From Clostridiales bacterium (GTDB lineage: Bacteria; Bacillota; Clostridia; Oscillospirales; Acutalibacteraceae): 64,000 nucleotides of DNA. Below, piece by piece: positions 54,701-61,369 of the stretch. The translations under genes were made by a program, and so were the position numbers. The stretch's first letter is position 1; each line of letters begins with the position of its first letter. Below the pieces are notes generated by a model. It saw nothing but the letters and a program-made list of their open reading frames with translations, was not told the origin of the DNA and did not search any database. The stretch covers positions 24,292 through 88,291 of the forward strand of contig JAIKWV010000018.1 of NCBI GenBank assembly GCA_024684435.1. The letters are read 5' to 3'.

Positions 54701-55450
54701 AAGATTAGTCCCGGTCGAATCACTGACCGTTACTTTATGGTAAACATCCGCATTGATGACACCGTTAAAAAGTTGTGAACTTTCACTGGAGTCATTGTAG
54801 ATCTCGGCGCCCCGTTCCGCAGTCAGGGAACCGAGCATAAGACCGGTGGTGTTTACGGTAATATTTACACTTTCACCGCAAGCCAAAACTGTATTGCTCT
54901 TAAGCACAAAAGGCGCAATAATGTCTGCTTCGCCTAAAGGAACTGACTCAAAATCGTTGTTTAAGGAATACTTTACCTTGCCGCCTTCATGTTTTATCTC
55001 TACTTTCATTCCCGAACCCAGCACTACTGTGGGCGACACAGTATTCCCGTTGATGTCCTGAACATCGCCGTAACCAAAGAGGTATTTGCCGTTTTCAAAA
55101 TACGCGCCGCCGTTTTTAACGAGTACTGCGCCGGCAATATCCTTGTTTTCGACATTGTTGTGTCTTGTTTCCGTTACCAGTACGGCAGTGTCTGTAAAGA
55201 TGAGCACGCCCTCAACAGTGAGGGTCGCTCCGGACACGGTAAGAGTAGCTCCGTCTTCCACACGCCAAACCTCATCAGATTTGATCAGGATGTCGGTGGC
55301 AATGGTCTCATTGCCGCTGATGGTTTTGGTCGCAGTCAGCGTCTTTGTCGGCGTATTTGCGAGGCTGACAGAAGCCGTTGACACCACAAGCATCAATGCG
55401 ATCAAAACAGCAACTACTCTTTTGGAAAACATTTTGAATGAACTTTTCAT
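45800..55450 (-). CDS. Giant membrane-anchored Ig-like repeat protein
   Basis: A 3,216-residue exported protein. A signal peptide (residues 9-31) is followed by a short beta-helix-like region (about 40-140, DGATLTVSGATLTVEGVLI). A long array of Ig-like beta domains comes next, recognisable by recurring DKTxPxI, DxxGNxxxxxxxFxID and YTVxVxxxDxAGN phrases. A helix-like insert, consensus FIxxITLGLFFxExVxVTV, recurs near residues 1367, 1709 and 2088, with weaker forms near 623 and 1033. One transmembrane segment (SIAGLAVIIAGIVLLIMFKKK) ends the protein; there is no LPxTG motif. A large adhesin or sensor is likely. It is the last gene of the kinase/phosphatase operon and overlaps the preceding gene by 4 bases. 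Confidence 0.88.
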   Translation of the reverse strand: MKSSFKMFSKRVVAVLIALMLVVSTASVSLANTPTKTLTATKTISGNETIATDILIKSDEVWRVEDGATLTVSGATLTVEGVLIFTDTAVLVTETRHNNVENKDIAGAVLVKNGGAYFENGKYLFGYGDVQDINGNTVSPTVVLGSGMKVEIKHEGGKVKYSLNNDFESVPLGEADIIAPFVLKSNTVLACGESVNITVNTTGLMLGSLTAERGAEIYNDSSESSQLFNGVINADVYHKVTVSDSTGTNLSGYVKTGYDDLGNITYGKYTVAVPTGMYITSLTVNGNAVENVEELTSYDCSVTAPTTIDVSFAERKIPALINSTFPQYVETNQSFNAVLETNDATTEITINGVKYVYNEAICQNLEGGNIQWTIALTAPVVPGAANYDITVNGVTATKSVTVVAPISLNCSAVSNGATYTSGEWTGSDVIFSVEAVGGIPDSKVFLKRNTDDPVELKSSLYTARETGWYAFYAVDGSGKTTEEVEYCVYIDSNDPQISVVLTPDSDDWQSSVTVEVTVKDLESGFKSLTYNNGLTEVKIDDADIELVVGDAVNITTPNEILVPAEVPIGGGKVTFTIDEDTFNHPNYEFTVTDNVGRTASVTKLIKVDKTPPTVAVEVKKEDPVSSFLDIILGSIVRVNSDLYKVIVNAEDVQAGVKSIKCYILNEGYTTLEDAKLVQEKDGDSIEFNFATLESGRYVIYSVVTDNVGNELTDTIKFESNSSEIIFEVDNSDNEWDVKIDGNSFDSAQNNVVYVNTAFEFTAKASNETKAQSLKVKYKVNAQDNNNYEPLSFLQYNIDRGFVVDGNVLLSQFGIGSTDELCPDGEYKFTPVASEDDEIEYTVIKDSLTPSFSVDVSDGDKYTTEKDLTVKVASQRSCIESVTVNGNAVEKTDDQYKYLISENGTYTITVTSKAGLSDTKEIHVDKIYKSAPELTLTPKEVNGKNGWMKSGDKYAITLSVNSSNKGAVVYQVKDENGYFRDAIINDASQYEIDKDVNREFTFRAIGENGMISEEKTVLVKQDRTLPKIGNYKYSSEPEGFLEKIIASIQRFFTRSTITYLTVDSIEDDLSGLEKVYLAIYDDGQFKAIDGVEKKDYSDHSVRFDIKGNEDVPIIIVAEDKAGNENYIETKTAIVSDKTAPEISISTGESKPVYSDINANVDYFDNQFVTVVTIVDENLKSDGEVTKVTLKCVGKDDKTINLNKSATEAGKYTAEINSTDDGHYTIEVFAKDYAGNTSEKSYEFILDTTSAAVEIGWKEQVSNQENDKTYLNLDAATAVVTVTEDNFDLETSEIRIKKDGETSVYSIGSGKLNWVCSGNKYIAEIGLSGEGVYTIEVLANSFAQKTGTEVQKVAVLDNTKPTYEIRYSYNPIKSFIREATLGLFFKEPVEVTVAVADNIAGIKNVAITLTPGEKSEYKDFVKVETAQEYKVSIEPQFNGTVSVEVTDYAANRAAATTAADLTKNIDLPADPFDKAEIIVDNQVPVISNIEGISEGAYTNKDVSLTFSVTEKNFFENDIEITVLKNGEELEKNKYQYQCTAGALTDKYDFSLKFTDEGEYTVKVNYTDRSGNTAEEKTKSFTIDKTDPVIKIEFNKVAVNKGDEVKYYNGAQFPVTAVITATDLYFDAENSPVTVYGETLTSSVQVPDSYYEISEWKKDPDKENTYKATVVLSGEAIYQISANITDLAKNEASAEDFATLDKTIPTYEIFYSEQPVNPFSSFINSITLGLFFPENIKVTVKAYDEVAGIKSVSINSTLTEGVSDINKAPEAINETFDEGTSFYIKTFSIDPQFRGKIAVKVTDYSENETDATNTKDLTKNVENLPDGFTDAEIIVDTKAPEISDIILKSNEKIWEQNVITGKFASADVSASFKITEANFFKDDVKIEIADEDDQGKKSTTVYYNGKIMIDGEETSEDPYSRTVESTGKDEYTFTLLFSEERDYYLKVSYIDKSGNEAEKKEEQFTIDKTAPVINVVYDPALPDFKSENNISYYKAPVSATVTISEHNFDATNTFIEIIAKDVNGKDIETPKLFVDKDWTKNGNDYSKTIRFDDDANYSIKITSLDYAKNPATEYNNDVTVDKKGPDLEIKFGIDPVKAFINEITLGLFFKETVTVTVTATDSISGVESLNFSGELEFEDSIDTKIEPQNKKYAEKSNSVTEVYSIDPQYRGTVTFVTADYSTNVYNATYLDITKYISDMPEDEYDLLEVIVDNIPPVIDVAYSEENPVGTGKPENGSISYYNKSVTATVTIDEHNFNVKNSIITVTAVDVNGKDLTKANPALYTISDWSQGEDRDKHVATVDFIGDANYTITVNSKDYSGNEAETYSNNLTVDRTAPVIDINNITFKKMDNETDENIIKKYPDFKYFYNGRVIVTVTATDTTSGIKEIAFYTIDYASGSKGYTKYLTPMTADEKNGTVSAAFVVDPNFKGYICARAEDYATNKSVGNLPDGYTRSEGLVIENIHKHRSITLSANSSIIPEREPNENGFYSADLPVKLAISDSFSGIKEIKYQIGSDSPVKIDMKNNSAYSTIQYQWTQNVVINAKENDNNNVPVVLSYVDNAGNPHKTYTTFKMEYKVDVTPPVIDISYDNNTAHNSVYFDNARTMTVKITELNFRSSDVVFKITKDGEEYNALIPLEENWTTSGIDHTHTAQIVFAYDGDYTFDVSCTDLAGNINDGVNYGESVAAQEFTIDNYDPIIEVEYDNEDSANGNYYNKERTATITIEEHNFDETKSIVTVNAKTRENGSTITAPAVSDWQQIGPDTYSAVVHFNGDGFYTLKVSSQDLADRKSTDYDNDEFTVDKTAPEVSVTKVIHKSANNIKVIAPVVTITDDNVNSFDVDIVLKGAKNEEVFLMKKGSVEKQNDGYGDISDSPTRFVYTFDNIKDDDIYTLTVLSSDMAGNQNKVIKAIDGENKTVELDNNSMMFSVNRNGSTYMLSESTQKVVKDRFVNVAPTLVVREINADRIYDYKISVGSAVNVKYIQEGKDFTVLSYNPDEETLRGDKATWYENVYTINKSNFSSDQEYIVALVSQDKATNKNSTMKDACEIQFCLDTQIPLSKITVDGLKDQGRKNVAINAEEATIRIDVTDSNCDVEKCVIELDGKVLNIAKDGNIFVVKDDNTVIGKYDAEKNCFFLNIKNAGEGWQESNHTIIFVAEDKASNKSEEETYKFTLSTNFWFRYFANKPLFYGSIAGLAVIIAGIVLLIMFKKKHDDLETKA

Positions 55451-55926
55451 TTTGTTGTCTCCTCCTTGATTTCAACTTCCTTATATCTTTTAGATGTCCT
55501 GTAATTACATCCATCAAATACGCAATGAAGGCTGAATCCCCATACTATACAAAATAGCCCTATAAACTGCAGAAAAGCTTTTGAATCATGGCTGCCGATC
55601 CTCAAAAACAGGGTAATTGCAACGCCAATAATAAAAACTGCAAAGGAAATGATCGATTCCGTGTTTTTGAAAAACGATATTATGCCGGGTAACTTTCCTT
55701 TGATCTTTTTTCTGCCCTTAAGATTTTTCCTTGAAAAGGATGCAAGGATCACAAAAATTATTCCCGAAACGAACCCAAGCCAGAACAACGCAAATATTAT
55801 GTATGTCATAAATTTTTTACCATTCAAGGGATTATAGGTTTCCGAGAACGGAGTCAAAAGGACCGACAGAGACATTATTGTAAAAGCCGCAATCGATAAA
55901 ATATTAAACAACTTTAATTTTTTCAT
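55447..55926 (-). CDS. Small polytopic membrane protein
   Basis: A 159-residue protein with about four transmembrane helices (near residues 7-25, 40-62, 90-110 and 118-138) and a charged cytoplasmic tail (KRYKEVEIKEETTK). A basic loop (SRKNLKGRKKIKGKLPG) lies between the second and third helices. I do not recognise a family. Its stop overlaps the start of the giant Ig-repeat gene by 4 bases, so the two are translationally coupled. It may assist membrane insertion or signalling of that protein (inference). Confidence 0.72.
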   Translation of the reverse strand: MKKLKLFNILSIAAFTIMSLSVLLTPFSETYNPLNGKKFMTYIIFALFWLGFVSGIIFVILASFSRKNLKGRKKIKGKLPGIISFFKNTESIISFAVFIIGVAITLFLRIGSHDSKAFLQFIGLFCIVWGFSLHCVFDGCNYRTSKRYKEVEIKEETTK

Positions 55927-55939
55927 AATCCGCCACCCG

Positions 55940-56641
55940 TTAATATACTATTTCTGATGTGTTGATGAGTACGATCTCCTGATCCAGTCTTGCTTCTGTT
56001 TTAAAGACCGCATTGCCCGGCATAGGTATTTCGCTCGCATCGTCATTAAGCACAGTAGTTTCACGGATCTGCTCAGAGCCAAGCACCGTGGTCTCATTAT
56101 TGCCTGCGTAATCCAACAATGTCGTTTCATTTTTCTCGCCGATCAGTTGTGCTGTATTCAGTTTGGCTGTTTCTGAATGTTCCGGGTCGAGTACAGTTGT
56201 TTCCGTTGATTTGTCATAAGAGCTGCTGAGAAGCGTTGTCCCCTGACCTTGACCGTCGAGTAAAGTAGTTTCTTCGTCTGCGCTTGACTGTGCATCAGAT
56301 CCAAGTACCGTGGTGCCTTGATCCACACTTTCGGGAATTACATAGTTACTGATTTTTTCAGTTCCCAAACCCATTCCTGAAGCTCTTTGCTTTGAATGAT
56401 TAAGATCCGAAATTTTGTCGGTGATCTTTCCCCTTTCGGCATTGACCTTGCTGGATTTATACACCTTGACGCCTGATTCTTGATTTTGTGAACGGATCTT
56501 TGCTATCTCTCTTTTCGCAGTGTATCCGGTAAGATCTCCGATAACTCTTTTTAAATCAAGTATAAAGAAAATTATGATGCTGATTACAAAAAATATTCCG
56601 GCAATAATAAAACATATTAACGTGACCGTCCCAATTTTCAT
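55940..56641 (-). CDS. Membrane protein with seven TT[V/L]L phosphothreonine-type repeats
   Basis: A 233-residue protein with one N-terminal transmembrane helix (residues 7-30) and a long polar tail. Between residues 109 and 199 the motif [E/G]TT[V/L]L appears seven times (GTTVLG, ETTLLD, GTTLLS, ETTVLD, ETTLLD, ETTVLG, ETTVLN), plus one degenerate ETAKLN. Threonine followed at +3 by Leu or Val is the recognition pattern of FHA domains for phosphothreonine; the PknB substrate GarA carries a similar ETTSV site. The gene follows the Ser/Thr kinase gene by 15 bases. The most economical reading is a multisite kinase substrate and docking scaffold. No FHA protein is encoded in the window. Confidence 0.72.
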   Translation of the reverse strand: MKIGTVTLICFIIAGIFFVISIIIFFILDLKRVIGDLTGYTAKREIAKIRSQNQESGVKVYKSSKVNAERGKITDKISDLNHSKQRASGMGLGTEKISNYVIPESVDQGTTVLGSDAQSSADEETTLLDGQGQGTTLLSSSYDKSTETTVLDPEHSETAKLNTAQLIGEKNETTLLDYAGNNETTVLGSEQIRETTVLNDDASEIPMPGNAVFKTEARLDQEIVLINTSEIVY

Positions 56642-56656
56642 ATACTCACCTCACTG

Positions 56657-58402
56657 TCAGGCATCTGATTCCCTGTTTGCATATTCAAACTGTTCTTTAA
56701 GGATCTTGACCGACTCTAAAATATTTTTTGCTTGTTCGTTATCATCGCTTTTAAGATAGTTTATCATTTCGTTATACGCCATAATGACTTTTTCATAACT
56801 GTAGTTTTCGCCCAAAGACTTTTGCATACTTACCGTATTGCTGTAAAGCATAAAACTTCCGTATTTACAAATCATTCTCTTGTATAACGGCTGTACGTTC
56901 GGATTTTTTATATCATCTAAGAAACCGCCGCTGAGATATTTCCAGCAAGTATCTATGGTGTTCTGTTTATCGTTCTTTTCACCATCCAACCTTTCGTTTT
57001 CTTCCTGAAGTCCTTTGCTGTTTTCCAATATCTCGCTGAAATCTCCCAGGTTCATCAGAATATCAATGTTTTTTTGAGAATAACCTTTTTCCTCCAAAAG
57101 GCTCATATTTGATTTTGCAGCATAGTCTTTTGAATTTTTAAACCATTGTCTTGCCTTATCTGAACCTATTATTGAATTCGATTCCTTGCCGTCATTACTG
57201 TAGTACTGAAAAATATTACATGCAATTTTGTAACAGATCCTTGCCTTTTCTTCATTTGACTTAAGACTTGGGATGTAGCTGTCAATGATTTTTATATTGT
57301 TAAACTCCTGCGGAGACAATAAATTATCGCTGCCTGTTCCTATATAAAGCTCCAAAAGGTTATCTATGGCATCGTAAGCTTCGTTATAATTTGTCTCTAT
57401 TGCCGAAATAAGATTTTCTTCTCTGTATTCGTAAGACTCAGAAAGTCTGACACCGTTACTTAATAATTCTTTATACTTTTTTTCTATCTGTTTGTTGTTT
57501 ACTCCTATACTGATAAAAGCTCCTATCAATGCGGCAAACATCATTATGACCGATGAAAGGAAAATCCTCAGTTTTTTCTTCTGCTCCCTGCGATATTTAT
57601 CGTCAATTTCTTCATAATGATCCAGCGCATACATAAGTTCAGCGCAGGACTGATACCTATCATCCGGATTTCTCTGCGTGCATTTGATTATGATTCGTTC
57701 CAAGCCACTGGAAAGCTGTGGATTTATGGAACGTATAGGCAGGATCTCATAGGGAGGTTCGCAAGGGTTGCAGCCCGTAACAAGATGATATAACGTAGCA
57801 CCCAGACAGTAGATATCCGTTCTGGCATCGGTCTGGCCCATGCCTCCGAACTGTTCCGGCGCCGCATAGCCAACCGTACCCAGGCAGGTCGTATCCGCCA
57901 AATTTTTTTCTTTGAATTCTCTTGCTGTACCGAAGTCTATAAGGGTTATGTTCCCGTCAGGCTTAAGCATTATATTGGCCGGTTTCATATCTCTGTAAAT
58001 AATTGCGGGTGTCCTTGTGTGGAGATATTCCAAAACATCACAGAGCTGTTTTGCCCAGTCAATAACATAATCTTGCGGCTGAGCGCCAAATTCTTCCAGT
58101 GACTGACTCAAAGGATTACCTTCAATGTAATCCATAACAATAAGGAAGGTATCATCGCTTTCAATAACGTCAACTATACTCGGAAGATTGGGGTGACTCA
58201 ATCGTTTAAGCATTTCTGTTTCAACAATAAGACCCTGTCTGACTACTTCAAAATCTTTTATTCCGTCTTTTCTGACTTCTTTTATCGCCCATGTTTTGTT
58301 GGCTTTTTCGTTGATGGCCATGTAAACGACACTCATGCCGCCGTGTCCTATCTCGCTAAGCACTCTGTACTTGCCATCAATCAACGATCCTATTTTTAGC
58401 AT
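56657..58402 (-). CDS. Transmembrane Ser/Thr protein kinase (PrkC-like)
   Basis: A 581-residue Hanks-type kinase. The cytoplasmic kinase domain (1-265) has the glycine loop IGHGGMS, Lys41, Glu63, the catalytic YRDMKPANIM (Asp138), IDFG (Asp156) and the activation segment end GTVGYAAPEQF. A basic juxtamembrane stretch and one transmembrane helix (about 280-300) follow, then a 280-residue outer region that is predicted helical rather than made of PASTA repeats. This differs from the cell-wall-sensing PrkC/PknB type, so the signal is likely different. It begins 2 bases after the PP2C gene and precedes the TTVL-repeat protein. Confidence 0.93.
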   Translation of the reverse strand: MLKIGSLIDGKYRVLSEIGHGGMSVVYMAINEKANKTWAIKEVRKDGIKDFEVVRQGLIVETEMLKRLSHPNLPSIVDVIESDDTFLIVMDYIEGNPLSQSLEEFGAQPQDYVIDWAKQLCDVLEYLHTRTPAIIYRDMKPANIMLKPDGNITLIDFGTAREFKEKNLADTTCLGTVGYAAPEQFGGMGQTDARTDIYCLGATLYHLVTGCNPCEPPYEILPIRSINPQLSSGLERIIIKCTQRNPDDRYQSCAELMYALDHYEEIDDKYRREQKKKLRIFLSSVIMMFAALIGAFISIGVNNKQIEKKYKELLSNGVRLSESYEYREENLISAIETNYNEAYDAIDNLLELYIGTGSDNLLSPQEFNNIKIIDSYIPSLKSNEEKARICYKIACNIFQYYSNDGKESNSIIGSDKARQWFKNSKDYAAKSNMSLLEEKGYSQKNIDILMNLGDFSEILENSKGLQEENERLDGEKNDKQNTIDTCWKYLSGGFLDDIKNPNVQPLYKRMICKYGSFMLYSNTVSMQKSLGENYSYEKVIMAYNEMINYLKSDDNEQAKNILESVKILKEQFEYANRESDA

Positions 58403-58404
58403 TA

Positions 58405-59190
58405 TTATCCCTCCTGATAAGATCGAATAAGCGCAACTGTGATGTTGTCTCTTTCCTGCCTGGTTTTATTTGCTTCAATAAGACAGGTCGCGTTTGAATA
58501 CATTGTCTGTTCATCACAAAGTACTGAAGGGTTAAATGCCCCAAATATTTCTTCCGCTGTTACTTCGTGTCTGAAGCCGTCTGAGCAAAGCATAAAAACA
58601 GTATCCGGCATAGTTTCCCCATAGAAAAAATCCGGATAAACATTTTCTGAAGCTCCGACACATTGAAGCAAAACACTTCTTCTGGGATCCTTTTCTGCCT
58701 GTTCCGGAGTAAGCTTGCCTTCTCTTACTTCTTTTTCAACAAGCGTCTGATCCTCAGTCAACACATAAAGTGCGTCTGAAATGATATAGGCTCTCGTGTC
58801 GCCAACATTCACTATATAATAATCTTTTTGAGATATAAGTATTGCAGTAACTGTCGTTCCCAAAGAAACACCGTTTTGTCTGCCGTATGCTTTGATCTTT
58901 GCGTTCATTGAAGTTATTAAGGTCATCCACTTCATTTGAACTTCTTCATAATTTATGCCGCCATCTTTGGTAAATGAAGTCATTATGTTTTCATCTGCCC
59001 AGTTTCTGAAAGCATTGATGAGAGAAGCACTTGCAACTTCACCCTTTGCAAGTCCGCCCATACCGTCACAAAGAACCGCAAATACAACTTCTCCAAAACA
59101 AGTAGAATATTTGCGAAGGAGGAGACTATCCTGGTTGGTCTCTTTCTTTATCCCCACATCTGTATTCCCGGAAACAGCAAATTTCAACAT
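58405..59190 (-). CDS. PP2C-family Ser/Thr phosphatase
   Basis: A 261-residue soluble PPM phosphatase that removes phosphate from Ser/Thr. Metal-site motifs are TNQDS near residue 20, LCDGMGG (Asp42), VGDTRAYI, and MLCSDGFRHEVT; a final DNITVALI is also standard. It is first in the five-gene operon and reverses the adjacent kinase, the usual pairing for PrpC/PrkC or Stp/Stk. No membrane segment is present. Confidence 0.94.
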   Translation of the reverse strand: MLKFAVSGNTDVGIKKETNQDSLLLRKYSTCFGEVVFAVLCDGMGGLAKGEVASASLINAFRNWADENIMTSFTKDGGINYEEVQMKWMTLITSMNAKIKAYGRQNGVSLGTTVTAILISQKDYYIVNVGDTRAYIISDALYVLTEDQTLVEKEVREGKLTPEQAEKDPRRSVLLQCVGASENVYPDFFYGETMPDTVFMLCSDGFRHEVTAEEIFGAFNPSVLCDEQTMYSNATCLIEANKTRQERDNITVALIRSYQEG

Positions 59191-59244
59191 AATTCCCCCT
59201 TTAAATTACATATTTCGACAATATCCCAATAATTATGATATGTT

Positions 59245-59250
59245 ATTATA
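59245..59250 (-). promoter_or_regulatory. Extended -10 box of the kinase/phosphatase operon
   Basis: On the minus strand TGATATAAT gives a consensus -10 with extended TGN, about 55 bases before the PP2C start codon. No good -35 box stands at the normal distance, as is usual for promoters that need an activator. Two ACAGTT repeats lie just upstream. Confidence 0.6.
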
Positions 59251-59275
59251 TCATTTTAAATAAGTCATCTCCATA

Positions 59276-59307
59276 AACTGTAGCAAAAATCAACTAACTG
59301 TAGCAAA
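59276..59307 (-). promoter_or_regulatory. Paired ACAGTT direct repeats, LytTR-type site
   Basis: TTTGCTACAGTT occurs twice on the minus strand (59307-59296 and 59287-59276) with a 20-bp period. The copies lie at about -60 and -40 from the predicted transcription start. LytTR regulators such as AgrA and ComE bind paired ACAGTTnnn words with a period near 21 bp in the same position. The match is by pattern only. Confidence 0.5.
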
Positions 59308-59522
59308 GTATTTCTTTATATTTTAAATATATATTTTAGTAATTTTACAGTTGTTATATGTTTTCAAGGATTTCAAACTGCCCCTCTACCAGTTTAAATT
59401 TATTCCCTGGTATAAATCGGATTTTCTTTTTTAGTGTAGTGTTATCCAACATTGATCCGCATTTTACCGCTAAATCATAAAAATGGTTACAGTATCAATT
59501 GGGGGAAAAAGATAATAAATGC

Positions 59523-59558
59523 AAAAACACCGGCATCCCAAAAAGGATTGACCGGTGT
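59523..59558 (-). terminator. Terminator of the type VII lipase cassette
   Basis: ACACCGG (59527-59533) pairs with CCGGTGT (59552-59558), and an inner ATCC/GGAT pair closes the loop. On the minus strand TTTTTGC follows, about 155 bases beyond the lipase stop. A T run also follows on the plus strand. Confidence 0.65.
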
Positions 59559-59711
59559 CTTCGTTTTTTGTGAAAATAAAATGTGAGTAATAAACTTAGC
59601 GATTTGCGTTAGTAAGTTTTTAATTTATTTTTTGATATGGTATCATTATGATATTGACGAGTTTTACTTAGAACATACACATTAAACTTTTTAAGTAACA
59701 AATAAAAGCTT

Positions 59712-61352
59712 CTATTCTTTTATTTGTAAAGCCAAAGTTCGTACATCTGAAATCGTAGAACTGATTTCCTTTGAGTGCTTCTTGTCAACTTTGTCAATAT
59801 TCTCAAAGGTTTCATTTGTCCGTCTTTTACATTCAGCATTAATTTCCGAAAGCTTGCGTTTATATCCATTAATGCATTTTATCGCACCCGCTATCATAAT
59901 TTTGGAAAACCACTTTTCAGCAGAGAAGTCGTTCCATGAACTGACATCCGGCAATGCTTTTTTTTCAAAGGATTCTATAGTTTCAATGATTACATTATAT
60001 GTTTTCTGTGAGTAATCTCGTATTAAAGAAACATAATCAGCGCTTCCGGTATGCGGTTTAATATTTTTATATTCATCTTCAATTTTTTTCCACCAAGAAA
60101 CAGCATCATCGCCTAATCCTAAACCAAGAATAAAATTTATAAAAGCATCATCTTTTCCATCCGTTATTTGATCAAATAAAAAATCAAATATCTTATGCAA
60201 CAGTTTTTCTGCCGAAGAAGTTGAAACTCCCATCATTGCTCCCACCATTTTAAAAAGTTCATCTTTTTTTATTCCGACAGATTCACAAATTTGAATAAGC
60301 TCATCAAATCCCATATCGTTTTCTTTAAGATATTTCAACAAATATGCAAAGATTTTAGCGGCAGATGCCCTGTTTGACATTACATATTCAGAAATATCAA
60401 AACTATCGTCTCCACTATCTTTTTCATTTTCCGTACGGAAAATGCCTTTTAACATAGGCGCTAAAAAATCAGCAACTTCTTTAAGTTCTTCCGAACTCAT
60501 ATTATTCATCAAAAATGTTGTGAACTCATGCAGATTTTCCGTGGCCTCATATTCGCCGGATGCAATATGAATTATTCCATCTGTTTCGTCAATATACCAC
60601 TTTCCGTCTTCCTTTTTAAGACGAAATGGACCGATTGGATAATGAGCACCGCCTATTTTATCAACTCTGTTTCCGGGTTCCATATATATTTGTTCTGAAC
60701 CCGGAACCGGAAACATTAAAACGTGGACATAATCATTTGCTAAGGAATAGTTTTTTATTTTTGAACCACGATTTTGAATGTCAACACTATACTTATCAAT
60801 AAATTCTCTTGAAAAACCCTGCCCATCATATGAAATACATCTATCAACCTTGTCACATGTTACGGCAACATACATTGCTTTATTCCCGCCCTTTGAGTGA
60901 CCGGTAACCGTAATGCTGTCATATCCGAGGCTTTCTATATATTCTTTCGCTCGCAACTGCGCATCTGTGTCCGCACGTTTCAGACCTGTGGCATTATCAA
61001 ACCATTCTTCTCCTCCAGTTGTTCCCTTGAAGGCAACTATCGCATGATTGGGATCTTTGGCATCCTCAAACAAGATACAATTATTATCTGTGTTACATTC
61101 TTTAATAAGTAACGAAGATATTTCTTTATTACTTCTCATGTATCTTATTCTTGCCGCCCATTCTTGGCAATCTGCATTTCCCGAATCTAATCTATTTAAT
61201 GCGGTGTCATCAAACTGTTTTAAAAAATCATCCATTGAGTCGCATTGTTCAATTGATTTTTTTACCCCAGAACAACTGTATGGATTATCTTTTTGATTTG
61301 GATCATTAAAATATGTAAGATTTTCAACCATCAAAAGATCGCTATCAGTCAT
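59712..61352 (-). CDS. DUF2974 lipase with C-terminal helical domain, T7SS effector candidate
   Basis: A 546-residue protein with an N-terminal alpha/beta hydrolase of the DUF2974/class 3 lipase type: the oxyanion region AFKGTTGGEEWFDN and the elbow TVTGHSKGGN (Ser153), followed by a probable Asp in LANDYVHV. The last 200 residues are helical and heptad-like, without a signal peptide. An N-terminal lipase with a C-terminal helical targeting domain is the layout of the S. aureus T7SS lipase toxin TslA, a reversed LXG arrangement. Three small helical genes and a WXG100 gene lie upstream. The start at 61352 is preferred because AGGTGA stands 7 bases before it; an ATG at 61373 overlapping the previous stop is also possible. 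Confidence 0.8.
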   Translation of the reverse strand: MTDSDLLMVENLTYFNDPNQKDNPYSCSGVKKSIEQCDSMDDFLKQFDDTALNRLDSGNADCQEWAARIRYMRSNKEISSLLIKECNTDNNCILFEDAKDPNHAIVAFKGTTGGEEWFDNATGLKRADTDAQLRAKEYIESLGYDSITVTGHSKGGNKAMYVAVTCDKVDRCISYDGQGFSREFIDKYSVDIQNRGSKIKNYSLANDYVHVLMFPVPGSEQIYMEPGNRVDKIGGAHYPIGPFRLKKEDGKWYIDETDGIIHIASGEYEATENLHEFTTFLMNNMSSEELKEVADFLAPMLKGIFRTENEKDSGDDSFDISEYVMSNRASAAKIFAYLLKYLKENDMGFDELIQICESVGIKKDELFKMVGAMMGVSTSSAEKLLHKIFDFLFDQITDGKDDAFINFILGLGLGDDAVSWWKKIEDEYKNIKPHTGSADYVSLIRDYSQKTYNVIIETIESFEKKALPDVSSWNDFSAEKWFSKIMIAGAIKCINGYKRKLSEINAECKRRTNETFENIDKVDKKHSKEISSTISDVRTLALQIKE

Positions 61353-61369
61353 AAATACATCACCTGCTT

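Larger units (their letters stand above)
59191..59711. other. Intergenic region between two minus-strand operons
   Basis: About 520 AT-rich bases without a gene. It holds the promoter and a direct repeat of the PP2C-kinase operon at its low end, and the terminator of the type VII cassette near 59523-59558. Between 59310 and 59520 I see no further feature apart from a third ACAGTT word on the plus strand at 59347. Confidence 0.6.
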
